Counted from the first letter of the stretch, positions 54,636 to 63,939 are shown. The stretch: 64,000 bases of DNA from Roseiarcus sp963775575 (GCA_963775575.1 CAVZJG010000002.1:868001-932000), one strand, 5' to 3'. Made by a program: numbers and translations. Notes: generated by a model not told the origin, from the letters alone.

Positions 54636-55816
54636 ACGGGAACAGCGAACGGCTCGCCGATACCGAAATCGGCGAACGCCTCCGCCTCGCGCGGGAAGCC
54701 GCCAAGCTAACCCAGGCCGACGCGGCTGGACTGATCGGTGCGGCCCGCACAACTGTCGTGGCGATCGAACAGGGCAAGCGCCGGGTCCAAATGGATGAAC
54801 TGCAGAAGCTTGCGGCGGCTTATCGCACTTCGGCCAATGCAATCCTGCGCCGAGAGGCGGTCCACCTCGACATGGTGCCCCGCTTCCGCAAGCTGCCGGG
54901 AAGCGGCGACGATGCCGTGGAAAAGGCGTCACGCCTTCTGAACGATCTCGTCCAAGCCGAAGTCGAATTGGAAAACGCGCTCGGAGTCAGCCGCGCCCGG
55001 AACTACCCTCCCGAACGCCCGATCCTGCCGGGCGAAATCCGGGCGCAGGCCGAGCAAGATGCGCAGGAGCTGCGTGACTGGCTGGGACTCGGGCCAGGTC
55101 CGGTCACGGATATCGTTTCGATTCTCGACTTGCAGCTCGGCATCCGGGTGTATCTGCGGCGACTTGACGCCAAGGTCGCGGGTCTATTCGCCTATGATGA
55201 AATCGCGGGGGCCTGTATCCTGCTGAACGCCAACCATCCACACGAGCGTCTGACGCAATCCGGTGCCCACGAGCTAGCGCATTTCATATCGACGCGGCAC
55301 CAACTCGAAGTCCTCACTGACGACGAGCGGTACGTGTCGCGGGAGGAACGCTACGCGAATATCTTCCAACGCTGCTTCCTTACGCCAGGGCGCGCCATTC
55401 GGCAGCGATTCGCCGAAGTTACGGCTGGCCAGTCCCACTTGACGCGTCGCCACATCATCTTGCTCGCCCATGTTTTTGGCGTTTCCCGCGAGGCGATCGT
55501 GCGCCGGCTGGAAGAGCTGAAGCTGGCCCGTGACGGCACGTGGGACTGGTTTCAGGCCAACGGCGGCATCACGGATGAGCAGGCGCGGGTGGTGTTGGGC
55601 GACTTTCCCGCGCGCCCCTCAGTGGAGGTGTCGGCCCAGGACCTGTTGCCACCTCGGCTGGCGCTCCTGGCGCGGGAGGCATGGAAAAGGGAATTCTACA
55701 GCGAGGGTCAGCTTGCCCGCCTGCTAAAGTTGGACCGGCACGAGATCAGGGAGGCTCTCGACGGGGCGGAACAGGAGGAGAGCGAGGCCGATGAACTCGT
55801 TAAGATTCTCCGCTGA
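54632..55816 (+). CDS. XRE-family regulator with ImmA/IrrE zinc metallopeptidase domain
   Basis: 394 residues from ATG 54632, which overlaps the previous stop as ATGA. Residues 12-66 are an XRE helix-turn-helix (IGERLRLAREAAKLTQADAA...TTVVAIEQGKRRV). Residues of about 160-260 are the COG2856 peptidase: HELAH zinc motif at 213-217 and the downstream Glu in EERYANIF at about 239. Such proteins cleave repressors or partner proteins after a stress signal (ImmA cleaves ImmR; IrrE cleaves DdrO). Here it would sense a trigger and control the operon or the PIN nuclease that follows with a 26-bp overlap. Confidence 0.93.
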   Translation: MNGNSERLADTEIGERLRLAREAAKLTQADAAGLIGAARTTVVAIEQGKRRVQMDELQKLAAAYRTSANAILRREAVHLDMVPRFRKLPGSGDDAVEKASRLLNDLVQAEVELENALGVSRARNYPPERPILPGEIRAQAEQDAQELRDWLGLGPGPVTDIVSILDLQLGIRVYLRRLDAKVAGLFAYDEIAGACILLNANHPHERLTQSGAHELAHFISTRHQLEVLTDDERYVSREERYANIFQRCFLTPGRAIRQRFAEVTAGQSHLTRRHIILLAHVFGVSREAIVRRLEELKLARDGTWDWFQANGGITDEQARVVLGDFPARPSVEVSAQDLLPPRLALLAREAWKREFYSEGQLARLLKLDRHEIREALDGAEQEESEADELVKILR

Positions 55817-56411
55817 TCCGCGCACCGTCCTGATCGCCGACGCAAGTGTAGTGATAAACCTCAACGCAACTGGGCGTGCCGCCGACATCATCAGGGCGTT
55901 TCCAAACAGGTTCGCCGTGACGGCAAATGCCTGCGCCGAACTAGATGATGGTGCCCAGCATGGCCATGACGATGCCAGGCAGCTGCATGACTTGATCGCA
56001 GCCGACATTGTGCAAAGAGTTGAGGTCGGCCCGCTCGGGGGTGCCATCTACGAGGCCCTGATCGACGGCTCGGCGCGATTGACGCTCGACGACGGCGAGG
56101 CCGCCACCATAGCTTGCGCGATCGAACTCGCGGGCGTCGCGCTCCTTGATGAACGCAAGGCTCGCAGCTTGTGCGCCGCGTCATTTGCCGCACTGCGGTT
56201 GGGTTCCACGGCACAACTACTGATGCACAACGCGGTCGTCGCGGCGCTGGGTGCACATGCCCAGATCGAGGCTTTGGTAATGGCCCTGAAACAAGGGCGG
56301 ATGCGGGTGCCCCCCGAATACGTGGCGGAGGTCACGGCTCTGATTGGTCCAAGACATGCAGCCGGTTGCGCGAGCCTTCCGAAGGCGGCGCGAGTCGCAG
56401 ACTTGGGTTAG
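55791..56411 (+). CDS. PIN-domain nuclease (toxin/effector-like)
   Basis: 206 residues. PIN fold acids are present: Asp17 in LIADASVVINL, Glu50 in NACAELDD, DDGE at 100-103 in LTLDDGEAATIACA, and Asp120 in ALLDERKAR. A helical C-terminal extension of about 75 residues follows (HAQIEALVMALKQGRMRVPPEYVAEVTALIG). PIN proteins are metal-dependent RNases; many are toxins. It overlaps the metallopeptidase gene by 26 bp, an arrangement known for ImmA/IrrE-PIN pairs. Likely the effector of the four-gene module. Confidence 0.85.
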   Translation: MNSLRFSADPRTVLIADASVVINLNATGRAADIIRAFPNRFAVTANACAELDDGAQHGHDDARQLHDLIAADIVQRVEVGPLGGAIYEALIDGSARLTLDDGEAATIACAIELAGVALLDERKARSLCAASFAALRLGSTAQLLMHNAVVAALGAHAQIEALVMALKQGRMRVPPEYVAEVTALIGPRHAAGCASLPKAARVADLG

Positions 56412-56777
56412 CCCTGAGTTATTCCCGACAAACACCTGTCGGTTGGCGAGGTGCAGCCAGCGCGCGAACAGCGAGATGGGTCTGCGTGTCCCCGACTTGA
56501 GCTGGCGGGTCAGCAATGAGCCAACTCGGGTTGTCCTAGCGTCGGCGATGAAGGACCGCAATGGGCCGACAGCGGAAATTCAACCCGGGCCGCTACCGCC
56601 CGACCGCCCCTATAGCCTCGCCGTGCGAAGCGCCGTAAAAGCCCCGGCAATTCCTCCGGCGACGGGGTCATGATCTTGCCGCCTTGTCTCGTCATAGCTC
56701 CGCGCATTCGGTCGGTCGGATCGATGTCGGCGGGGCGGACGCCGTCGACCAGAAAGAAGGCTCGCTCGAGCGAAGCG
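56412..56777. other. Right border of accessory operon
   Basis: 366 bp with no supportable gene. It lies between the PIN gene and the DUF2865 gene, where the base composition returns to the GC-rich chromosomal type. No tRNA, terminal repeat or integrase is visible that would mark the edge of an island. Confidence 0.5.
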
Positions 56778-57959
56778 ATGACAAAGCGCATGATCGACAG
56801 AAACGGCCGGCGCGTCGCCCTCGGCGCCGCCGTCGCCATCCTCGCGGCGCTGACCGCGGCCGACGTCGCGCTGCCGCAAAGCGCGGACTGCGTGCGGCTG
56901 CGCCAGGCGATATCCGACGCCTCGCGCGACGACCAGGGCCAGCAATACGAGGCGGCCGCCGAGCGCCAGCGCGCCGAGATCGACCGCACGACCGCCTACG
57001 CCCACTCGATCGGCTGCGACCACAGACAGTTCCTGTTCTTCGGCTCGGCGCCGCCCGCCCAATGCGGCCAGATCAACGCGCAGATCGGGCGCATGCGCGC
57101 CAATCTCGATGAATTGCAGTCCCGCGCCGGCGCCGGCGCGAGCGGCCGCCGCGACTTGATCGCGCGCTACGACGCGCAATGCCTCAACGCCGCGCCGGCG
57201 CAGCCGCCGAACATTTTCGCGACGCTGTTCGGCGGCGCCCCGTCCCGACCGGGCGACGTCCAGATCGTCCCGTTGAACCCGGACGCGACGCCGGGCGCCC
57301 CCGGCGAAGCGCAGGCGGGATCGAAGGCGGTCTGCGTGCGCTCCTGCGACGGCAGCTTCTTCCCCATTTCCTATTCGGCGAACGGCGACCGTATGCAGGG
57401 CCTCGCGGACATGTGCCACGCGCTGTGCCCGAACGCCGACGTCGGCCTCTACACCTATCCCGCGACGGGCGATATCGAGCAGGCCGTCTCGATCGACGGC
57501 GCGCGTTACGTGGACAGCCCGACGGCGCTGAAATATCGGCAGAGCTTCGATCCGACCTGCTCGTGCCGGCGGCGCGGCCAAAGTTGGGCCGAGGCGCTGG
57601 CCAACGCCGAGGCGAAGCTCGGACCCGGGTCGAAGGGCGACATTTTGGTCACCCCGGAAAAGTCGGCCGAAATGTCGCGGCCCAGGCCCGATCCCAAGAC
57701 GCCCGACCCCAAGACGCCCGACCCCAAGACGAAGCCGGCGAAAGGAGCGGTCGACGCGGCCGGCCCCGCGAAGCCCGATCTCGACGTCGACCCCGCTCTG
57801 AGCCAGCAGGCCGCGACGATCAGCCGCGAAGCGTCGGGGATCGCCAGCGGCGACGCCCAGACGGGCGCGCGCTACGGCGAGGGACAGGGCCAGACGGTCG
57901 AAGTCGTCGGCCCCGACGGCGTCAAGCGGCGGGTGCGGATAATCGATCCAACGCTCTGA
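56778..57959 (+). CDS. DUF2865 domain protein
   Basis: 393 residues from ATG 56778. Positive N-terminus and a hydrophobic segment (RRVALGAAVAILAALTAADVALP) suggest export. The DUF2865 core is AVCVRSCDGSFFPISYSA, DMCHALCPNADVGLYTYPA, AVSIDGARYVDSPTALKYRQSFDPTCSCRRRGQSWAEAL. A DPKTP unit is repeated three times (about 57690-57732) before a disordered C-terminus. This family is common in Rhizobiales and has no known function. Its last 38 bp overlap the end of convergent gltX. Confidence 0.87.
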   Translation: MTKRMIDRNGRRVALGAAVAILAALTAADVALPQSADCVRLRQAISDASRDDQGQQYEAAAERQRAEIDRTTAYAHSIGCDHRQFLFFGSAPPAQCGQINAQIGRMRANLDELQSRAGAGASGRRDLIARYDAQCLNAAPAQPPNIFATLFGGAPSRPGDVQIVPLNPDATPGAPGEAQAGSKAVCVRSCDGSFFPISYSANGDRMQGLADMCHALCPNADVGLYTYPATGDIEQAVSIDGARYVDSPTALKYRQSFDPTCSCRRRGQSWAEALANAEAKLGPGSKGDILVTPEKSAEMSRPRPDPKTPDPKTPDPKTKPAKGAVDAAGPAKPDLDVDPALSQQAATISREASGIASGDAQTGARYGEGQGQTVEVVGPDGVKRRVRIIDPTL

Positions 57960-59271
57960 CCCGCCCGATCAGCGGCAGCAACGCCGCCAGTTCCGGTCCG
58001 GCCTCGAGGCCGGTGAGGGCCAGCCGCAAGGGATGAAAGAGATCCCGGCCCTTGCGGCCGGAGAGGGTTTTCAAGGCCGTCGTCCAGACGCCCCAGGTCG
58101 CCTCGCTCCACGGTTCCGGCGGCAGGCAAGCCGCCGCCTGAGCGAGAAACGCGCGGTCCGCGACCCGCGGCGCGATGGGATCGCGGATCACCGCCCACCA
58201 CGTCCGCGCCTCGTCGAAGCGCGCGAGATTGCCGCGCACGGCCTCCCAGAAGGGCTCGGCGAGCGGCCCGGCGATTCCCAACGCCGCCAGACGCTCGCGC
58301 GCGGCCGCGAACGACAAGCGATGCAGCGTGCGCGCCGACAGCGCGTGAAGCTCGGCTTCCTCGAAGCGCGCCGCCCCATGCGAAAGGCGGGAGAAATCGA
58401 AAGACGCGGCGAGTTCGGCCAGCGAAGCGATCGGATGCGTCGACTCGGCCGAACCGACCAGCACCGCCAAAGCCGCCACGGCCAGCGATTCGACGCCGCT
58501 GTCGCGCAGCGAGGCTATCGACAGCGCCCCCGAGCGCTTGGAGAGCCCTTCGCCGCTCGCGTCGACGAGCAGATTGTGGTGGCCGAACGTCGGCGTGCGG
58601 CCGGCCAGCGCCTCGAAGATCTGGATCTGCACCGCCGTGTTGGTGACGTGATCCTCGCCGCGAATGACGTGAGTGACGCCGAGATCGATGTCGTCGACCA
58701 CCGAGGGCAAGGTGTAGAGATAGGCGCCGTTCTCGCGCTTGAGCACGGGATCGGAGAGCGAGGCGCAGTCGATATGGCTCGGCCCGCGCGTCAGATCGTC
58801 CCATCGGACCAGCCTCGGCTCGAGCAGGAAGCGCCAGTGCGGGGCCCGCCCCTTCGCCTCCAGCGCGGCGCGATCCTGCTCGGTCAGGCGAAGCGCGGCG
58901 CGATCGTAGATCGGCGGGCGGCCGAGCGCCTGCTGGCGCTTGCGCCGGCGATCGAGCTCCTCGGCGGTCTCGTAGGCCGGATAGAGCCGTCCCATCGCGC
59001 GCAACTTCTCGGCCGCCGCTTCGTAGAGCGCCATGCGCTGGGACTGGCGGCAGACGAAGTCGGGAACGACGCCGAGCCAGGCCAGATCGGTCTCGATCGC
59101 GTCGGCGTATTCGGCGCGCGAGCGTTCGACATCGGTGTCGTCGAAGCGTAGAATGAAGCGGCCGCCGGAGCGCAGCGCGAACAGCCAGTTGAGCAAGGCC
59201 GTGCGCGCATTGCCGATGTGGATCAGCCCGGTCGGAGAGGGCGCGAAACGGACGGTGGCGGGGGTGGACAT
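57922..59271 (-). CDS. gltX: Glutamate--tRNA ligase
   Basis: 449 residues. Class I signature RFAPSPTGLIHIGNARTALLNW (HIGN box), FDDTDVERS, GRPPIYDRA, IRGEDHVTNTAVQIQIF, and the KMSKS-type loop as GLSKRSGA. Charges tRNA-Glu in the cytosol. The length and loop fit the shorter GluRS that many alphaproteobacteria have beside a second copy; one of the two may also charge tRNA-Gln for transamidation. Ends inside the convergent DUF2865 gene. Start ATG 59271. Confidence 0.94.
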   Translation of the reverse strand: MSTPATVRFAPSPTGLIHIGNARTALLNWLFALRSGGRFILRFDDTDVERSRAEYADAIETDLAWLGVVPDFVCRQSQRMALYEAAAEKLRAMGRLYPAYETAEELDRRRKRQQALGRPPIYDRAALRLTEQDRAALEAKGRAPHWRFLLEPRLVRWDDLTRGPSHIDCASLSDPVLKRENGAYLYTLPSVVDDIDLGVTHVIRGEDHVTNTAVQIQIFEALAGRTPTFGHHNLLVDASGEGLSKRSGALSIASLRDSGVESLAVAALAVLVGSAESTHPIASLAELAASFDFSRLSHGAARFEEAELHALSARTLHRLSFAAARERLAALGIAGPLAEPFWEAVRGNLARFDEARTWWAVIRDPIAPRVADRAFLAQAAACLPPEPWSEATWGVWTTALKTLSGRKGRDLFHPLRLALTGLEAGPELAALLPLIGRVRALDRLSAPAA

Positions 59272-59349
59272 GCGCCTTCATAGAAGCGTCGCGCTAGCGC
59301 GGCAATATGAGCGGTCTTACGATTCGCGGCGAGCCGCCCGGGGAGCGAA

Positions 59350-60507
59350 ATGACGATTTCCGCGTTGGCCGCCGGCGTCGCCGCGTCGGGTCTGGCGTTG
59401 CAGACTTTCAGCGTCGGCCTGGCGGCGGCGCGTTGCCGGCGCGACGGGTCTCGTCTGGCCGCGCCCGCCGGGGCGCCGCCGGTGAGCCTGGTGCAGCCGC
59501 TGTGCGGCGTCGAGGCGTTTTCGAAGGAAACGCTCGCCTCGGTGTTCGCGCTCGATTATCCCGAGTACGAGCTGTTGTTCTGTCTGGCCGACCCCGCCGA
59601 CCCGATCGCGCCGCAGGTGCGCCGCGCCATCGCCGCCAACCCGAAGGTTCCGGCGCGCCTGCTAATCGGCGACGACCGCGTCAGCGGCAATCCCAAGCTC
59701 AACAACGTCGTCAAGGGCTGGAAGGCGGCGCGTCACGCCTGGGTGGTCATCGCCAATTCCAACGTGCTGGCGCCGCCGGACTATATTCAGCGCCTGATGG
59801 CGCGCTGGCGCCCCGACACCGGCATCGTCTGCGCTCCCCCGATCGGCGTCCGCCCCGAGACCTTGGCGGCCAAGCTCGAATGCGCGTTTCTCAACACCTA
59901 CCAGGCGCGCTGGCAATACGCCGGCGAGACGCTCGGCTTCGGCTTCGCCCAGGGCAAGACCATGCTGTGGCGGCGCGACGTGCTCGAAGCGGGCGGCGGC
60001 GTCGAAGCGCTCGGCGCCGAAATCGCCGAAGACGCGGCGTCGACCAAGCTCGTCCATCGCGCCGGCCGGCGCGCGCATCTGGTCAGGCATCCCTTCCAGC
60101 AGCCGCTGGGCGCTCGACGCTGGCGCGACGTGTGGGGGCGGCAGGTGCGTTGGGCGCGGCTGCGGCGCGCCACTTTCCCGCACTATTACGCGCCGGAGTT
60201 GGTGACGACCAGCCTGTTCACGTTCGCCGCCGCCGCGTTCGCGGCGCCCGAAATCGGCCTCGACGCGCCGCTCGCCGTCCTCCTGGCCGCCCTGATCTGG
60301 TACGGCGCCGAAACGGCGCTGGCGCTCATCGCCGGCTGGCCCCTCGGGTGGTGGTCCCTGCCGGGCTGGATCGCGCGCGACCTGTTGCTGCCGTGGCTGT
60401 GGGTCCAAGGCTGGAGCCGCGAGCGTTTCGTCTGGCGCGGCAACGTGATGTCGGTCGACGACGACGCCCTGGCGACCGACGGGCCGGGGCCGTTCCCGCC
60501 GGCCTGA
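59350..60507 (+). CDS. GT21-like glycosyltransferase (ceramide glucosyltransferase/HpnI type)
   Basis: 385 residues. N-terminal membrane segment, then a GT2/GT21 domain: VSLVQPLCGVEAF, LDYPEYELLFCLADPADP, NPKLNNVVKGWKAARHAWVVIANSNV, GFAQGKTMLWRRDVLEA, and the (Q/R)xxRW motif in GRQVRWARL. Two or three C-terminal membrane helices follow. Relatives are ceramide glucosyltransferases and HpnI, which adds GlcNAc to bacteriohopanetetrol. Because the genome makes hopanoids, HpnI is attractive, but HpnJ and HpnK, its usual neighbours, are absent here. Acceptor therefore open. Confidence 0.82.
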   Translation: MTISALAAGVAASGLALQTFSVGLAAARCRRDGSRLAAPAGAPPVSLVQPLCGVEAFSKETLASVFALDYPEYELLFCLADPADPIAPQVRRAIAANPKVPARLLIGDDRVSGNPKLNNVVKGWKAARHAWVVIANSNVLAPPDYIQRLMARWRPDTGIVCAPPIGVRPETLAAKLECAFLNTYQARWQYAGETLGFGFAQGKTMLWRRDVLEAGGGVEALGAEIAEDAASTKLVHRAGRRAHLVRHPFQQPLGARRWRDVWGRQVRWARLRRATFPHYYAPELVTTSLFTFAAAAFAAPEIGLDAPLAVLLAALIWYGAETALALIAGWPLGWWSLPGWIARDLLLPWLWVQGWSRERFVWRGNVMSVDDDALATDGPGPFPPA

Positions 60508-60559
60508 CCCCCCGCGAACTGTAGACGCGTTCGACGAGCGCGGCTGTAATGCCGTAGGC

Positions 60560-60599
60560 GCGGTCGCTGACCGCATCGGCCGCGCTCGGCGAGCGCGGC
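60560..60599. terminator. Two GC hairpins between convergent genes
   Basis: GCGGTC/GACCGC around GCT (60560-60574) and GCCGCGCTC/GAGCGCGGC around GGC (60579-60599, perfect 9-bp stem touching the OYE stop codon). A related word CGACGAGCGCGGCT occurs at 60532-60545. They lie between the convergent GT21-like and OYE genes and may stop transcription both ways; no T run accompanies them. Confidence 0.5.
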
Positions 60600-61696
60600 T
60601 ACAAGGCGTCCGCCAACGCGGGATAATCGGTGTAGCCGTGCGCGCCGCCGCCGTAGAGCGTCGCCTTGTCGAGCGGCGCCAGGGGCGCCCCGAGGCGCAG
60701 GCGCTCGACGAGATCGGGATTGGAAATGAACGGCCTGCCGAAGGCGACGAGATCGGCCCGCCCCTCGGCCAGCGCCTCGATCGCCATCTCGCGGGTGTAG
60801 CCGTTGTTGGCGACATAGGCGCCGGAGAACGAGCGGCGCAGCGCGGCGTAGTCGAAGGGGGCGAAGTCGCGTTCGCCTTGGGTCGCGCCCTCGACGACGT
60901 GGATATAGGCGAGGCGCCGATCGCTCAAGCGCTGGACGAGATAGCCGAACAGCGCCGTCGGATGGGAATCGGCGACGTCGTTGGCCGGGCTGACCGGCGC
61001 GAGCCGGACGCCGACGCGCGAAGCCGGCCAGACCGCGAGGATCGCGTCGACCGCTTCGAGCGCGAAGCGCGCGCGGTTCTCGAGCGAGCCGCCGTAGCCG
61101 TCCTTGCGCTTGTTGGCGCCGTCGCGCAGGAACTGGTCGATCAGATAGCCGTTCGCGGCGTGGACCTCGACGCCGTCGAAGCCGGCGCGTTGCGCGTTGC
61201 GCGCGGCCTGCGCGTAGTCTTCGACGATCGCCGCGATCTCTTGCGCATGCAGCGCGCGCGGCTCGGAGACGTCGACGAACCCCGCCGCGAGGAACGTCTT
61301 GGCGCGGGCGCGGATCGCGGACGGGGCGACCGGCAGGCCGCCGTTCGGCTGCAGGGAGGTGTGCGAGATGCGGCCGACGTGCCACATCTGCACGAAAATG
61401 CGACCGCCCGCCTCGTGCACGGCGCGCGTCGTCTTCAGCCAGCCCTCGACCTGTGCGTCGCTGTAGAGGCCGGGCGTCCCGAGGTAGCCCTTCCCCTGCC
61501 GACTGATCTGCGAGGCCTCGGTGACGATCAGCCCGGCGCTGGCGCGCTGACGGTAATAGGCCGCGATGAGGTCGTTGGCGGCGTCTGTCCCCGGCGTCGC
61601 GCGGTTGCGCGTCAACGGCGCCATCGCGATCCGATTGGGCAAGTCGAGATCGCCGAGACGGAAGGGCTGAAACAGCAGGGCGGCGTCGGGGTTCAT
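60599..61696 (-). CDS. Alkene reductase, Old Yellow Enzyme family
   Basis: 365 residues. FMN TIM barrel of the NemA/OYE type: PNRIAMAPLTRNRA, VTEASQISRQGKGYLGTPG, FVQMWHVGRISH, FDGVEVHAANGYLIDQFLRDGANKR, YGGSLENRARF, GVRLAPVS and ADLVAFGRPFISNPDLVERL. Reduces activated C=C bonds or nitro groups with NADPH. Followed by no gene on its strand before the hairpins. The WD40 gene lies 24 bp upstream. Confidence 0.94.
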   Translation of the reverse strand: MNPDAALLFQPFRLGDLDLPNRIAMAPLTRNRATPGTDAANDLIAAYYRQRASAGLIVTEASQISRQGKGYLGTPGLYSDAQVEGWLKTTRAVHEAGGRIFVQMWHVGRISHTSLQPNGGLPVAPSAIRARAKTFLAAGFVDVSEPRALHAQEIAAIVEDYAQAARNAQRAGFDGVEVHAANGYLIDQFLRDGANKRKDGYGGSLENRARFALEAVDAILAVWPASRVGVRLAPVSPANDVADSHPTALFGYLVQRLSDRRLAYIHVVEGATQGERDFAPFDYAALRRSFSGAYVANNGYTREMAIEALAEGRADLVAFGRPFISNPDLVERLRLGAPLAPLDKATLYGGGAHGYTDYPALADAL

Positions 61697-61720
61697 GGCG
61701 GGGCCTTTCGTGAACGGACG

Positions 61721-62716
61721 TTATGCGGGCAAAGCGAGCAGGCCGGCGGCGCCGCTGTCCAGGCCGAACGCCAAGCGCGCGCCGCTCGAGTCCCACGAGA
61801 GCGCGCTGATCGCGCCTTCGCCCGGCGCGCGCGCCACGATTTCCGCTCCGTCGCCGAGGCGGCAGAGCAGCGCGAGGCCGTCGGCGTAGCCGATGGCGAC
61901 AACCAGCGCGCGCGGATGGAACGCGACCTCGGTCACCCGCGCCGCACGCACGCCGCATTCGCGCGGCGCCTTGCCCATCGGGCCGTCCTTGTCGCGGAAC
62001 GGCCAGACGACGCAGGCGTCGGCGCCGGAGGTGGCGAGCCAATGGCCGTCGTGCGACCACGAGAACGAGCGCGTCTTGCCGGGATAGCCGGTCATGCGCA
62101 TGTTGCGCGCGTCGGCGATGCGCCAGCCGTGCAGCGCGTTCTCCTGCATCGCAGTGACGACGAAGCGCCCATCGGGGGAGACGGTCGCGTCGAGATGCGA
62201 GCCCTTCCATTCCAGGAAGCTCGGCGTTGCGGCGGCGCTCGGAAACCACAACGAGACGCCATGGTAATGGGCGAGCGCGAGGCGATAGCCCTTGGGCAGG
62301 AAGCAGAGCCCGCGCACGGTGGACGGCGCCTCGAAGGATTTCACCGCGCCCGCTTCGTCGCGCGCGTTGGCGCGCTTCCCCGCGGCCCAGGCGACCGCGC
62401 CGCCGCGCATCGCCAGCGCGTCGATCCAGCGGCCCTTCTCGTCGGCGATCTCTTGCAGCGACCCGTCGGCGCCGACGCTGACGACGCGGCCGTCGTCGCC
62501 GCCGGTCAGCAGCCTCTCGCCGTCGCTGCGAGCGATGAGGATCGCGCCCTCGGGATGCGCGGCGATTCGCCGTTGCGCGCCCGCTTCGCCGATCAGAACC
62601 GCGCCGTCGGCCAGCGCCAGCGCCGGCTCGCCGGCGAGGAACGCGGCAGCCACGACATGCGCGCCCGCCGGCAGCGGCCGCACGTGCTGGGTCAGCGAAG
62701 AGGTCGGCTCGGCCAT
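61721..62716 (-). CDS. WD40-repeat protein
   Basis: 331 residues from ATG 62716 (MAEPTSSLTQHV). Repeating beta-propeller units such as GERLLTGGDDGRVVSV, SHLDATVSPDGRFVVTAMQENALHGWRI, RSFSWSHDGHWLATSGADACVVWPF and VTEVAFHPRALVVAIGYADGLALLCRL: about seven blades. Likely cytosolic scaffold. It starts 26 bp after the CobW-family gene ends; this pair recurs in alphaproteobacteria and suggests a link to the GTPase's metal task. Confidence 0.85.
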   Translation of the reverse strand: MAEPTSSLTQHVRPLPAGAHVVAAAFLAGEPALALADGAVLIGEAGAQRRIAAHPEGAILIARSDGERLLTGGDDGRVVSVGADGSLQEIADEKGRWIDALAMRGGAVAWAAGKRANARDEAGAVKSFEAPSTVRGLCFLPKGYRLALAHYHGVSLWFPSAAATPSFLEWKGSHLDATVSPDGRFVVTAMQENALHGWRIADARNMRMTGYPGKTRSFSWSHDGHWLATSGADACVVWPFRDKDGPMGKAPRECGVRAARVTEVAFHPRALVVAIGYADGLALLCRLGDGAEIVARAPGEGAISALSWDSSGARLAFGLDSGAAGLLALPA

Positions 62717-62742
62717 TGCGATAGCCCCCGGCGCCGCGGCGA

Positions 62743-63768
62743 TCACGCGGCGCAGGCGAGGAAGCCCTCGCGGATTTCCTCTTCGTCGAGATCGCGGCCG
62801 ATGAACACGACCTTCGACTCGCGCTTTTCGCCCGCCTTCCAATCGCGCTGCGGTTCGCCGTCGAGCATCATGTGGACGCCCTGGAAGACGAAGCGCTTCG
62901 GGTCGCCCTTGAAGGCGACGATGCCCTTGCAGCGCAGGATGTTCGGCCCGCGCTCCTGGGTCAGGCGGTTGATCCACGGCATGAACTTGTCGGGATCGAC
63001 GTCGCCCTCCAGCCGCGCCCCGATCGATTGCATGTCTTCGTCGTGGTAGTGCTTCAGGCCGCGATGAGCGTGATGGCCGTGATGGTCGTGATCGTGATGG
63101 TCGTGGTCGTCGACGGTGAGGAACTCCGGCTCGATGTCGAGGATGCGGTCGAGATCGAAGGCGCGCCGTTCCAGCACCTCGGCGATGGCGACGTCGCACT
63201 TTTGCGCGAAGTGAAGCTTGGCGTACGGGTTGATGGCGCGAATGCGCGCCTCGACCTCGCGCAGCTCGGCGGGCGTGACCAGGTCCGTCTTGTTGACGAC
63301 GATGACGTCGGCGAAGGCGATCTGGTTCTTGGCCTCGGGCGCATCGCGCAGGCGCGCCGCGAGCCACTTGGCGTCGGCGATCGTCACCACCGCGTCGAGC
63401 CGCGCCGCGGCGCGCACGTCCTCGTCGACGAAGAAGGTCTGCGCCACCGGGGCGGGGTCGGCCAGGCCCGTCGTCTCGACGATGATCGCGTCGAACTTGC
63501 CCTTGCGCTTCGTCAACCCCTCGATGATGCGGATGAGATCGCCGCGCACGGTGCAGCAGATGCAGCCGTTGTTCATCTCGAACACTTCCTCGTCGGCGCC
63601 GACGATGAGCTCGTTGTCGATGCCGATCTCGCCGAATTCATTGACGATGACGGCGTATTTGCGCCCGTGCGGCTCGCTCAAGATGCGGTTGAGCAGCGTG
63701 GTCTTGCCGGCGCCGAGATAGCCGGTGAGCACGGTGACGGGAATTTTCTCAGGGGCGGCGTCGGTCAT
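62743..63768 (-). CDS. CobW/COG0523 GTPase, putative zinc metallochaperone
   Basis: 341 residues from ATG 63768. P-loop GYLGAGKTTLLNRIL, switch I FGEIGIDNELI, the CxCC metal site MNNGCICCTVRGDL, ETTGLADPAP, and NKTDLV for guanine. A His/Asp-rich run (DDHDHHDHDHHGHHAHRG) precedes the C-terminal domain (RCKGIVAFKGDPKRFVFQGVHMML). These features mark the ZigA/ZNG1-like group that delivers zinc to client proteins. No Zur box was identified. First gene of the cluster with the WD40 gene and perhaps the OYE gene. Confidence 0.92.
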   Translation of the reverse strand: MTDAAPEKIPVTVLTGYLGAGKTTLLNRILSEPHGRKYAVIVNEFGEIGIDNELIVGADEEVFEMNNGCICCTVRGDLIRIIEGLTKRKGKFDAIIVETTGLADPAPVAQTFFVDEDVRAAARLDAVVTIADAKWLAARLRDAPEAKNQIAFADVIVVNKTDLVTPAELREVEARIRAINPYAKLHFAQKCDVAIAEVLERRAFDLDRILDIEPEFLTVDDHDHHDHDHHGHHAHRGLKHYHDEDMQSIGARLEGDVDPDKFMPWINRLTQERGPNILRCKGIVAFKGDPKRFVFQGVHMMLDGEPQRDWKAGEKRESKVVFIGRDLDEEEIREGFLACAA

Positions 63769-63939
63769 GGCGGTCACGCGCTTCGGCTCCGGTCGGATGG
63801 GCATGGGGGATGGTCACGCATATAGGCGGCGCGCAGGCGATTGGGTAGGGGCGGGCGCTCGCCTCGCCGCCGCAAACGGCCGACGGCGGCGCGGCGAAGG
63901 GAAAGCGATGGGAAAACGCCAGGGCGCGCCGAAACCGCG

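Noticed and set aside
60638..63049. 803-codon plus-strand frame opposite the OYE, WD40 and CobW-family genes
   Set aside because: Crosses three well-identified genes on the other strand and has a typical antisense composition (Arg, Asp, Gly, Val) without motifs.
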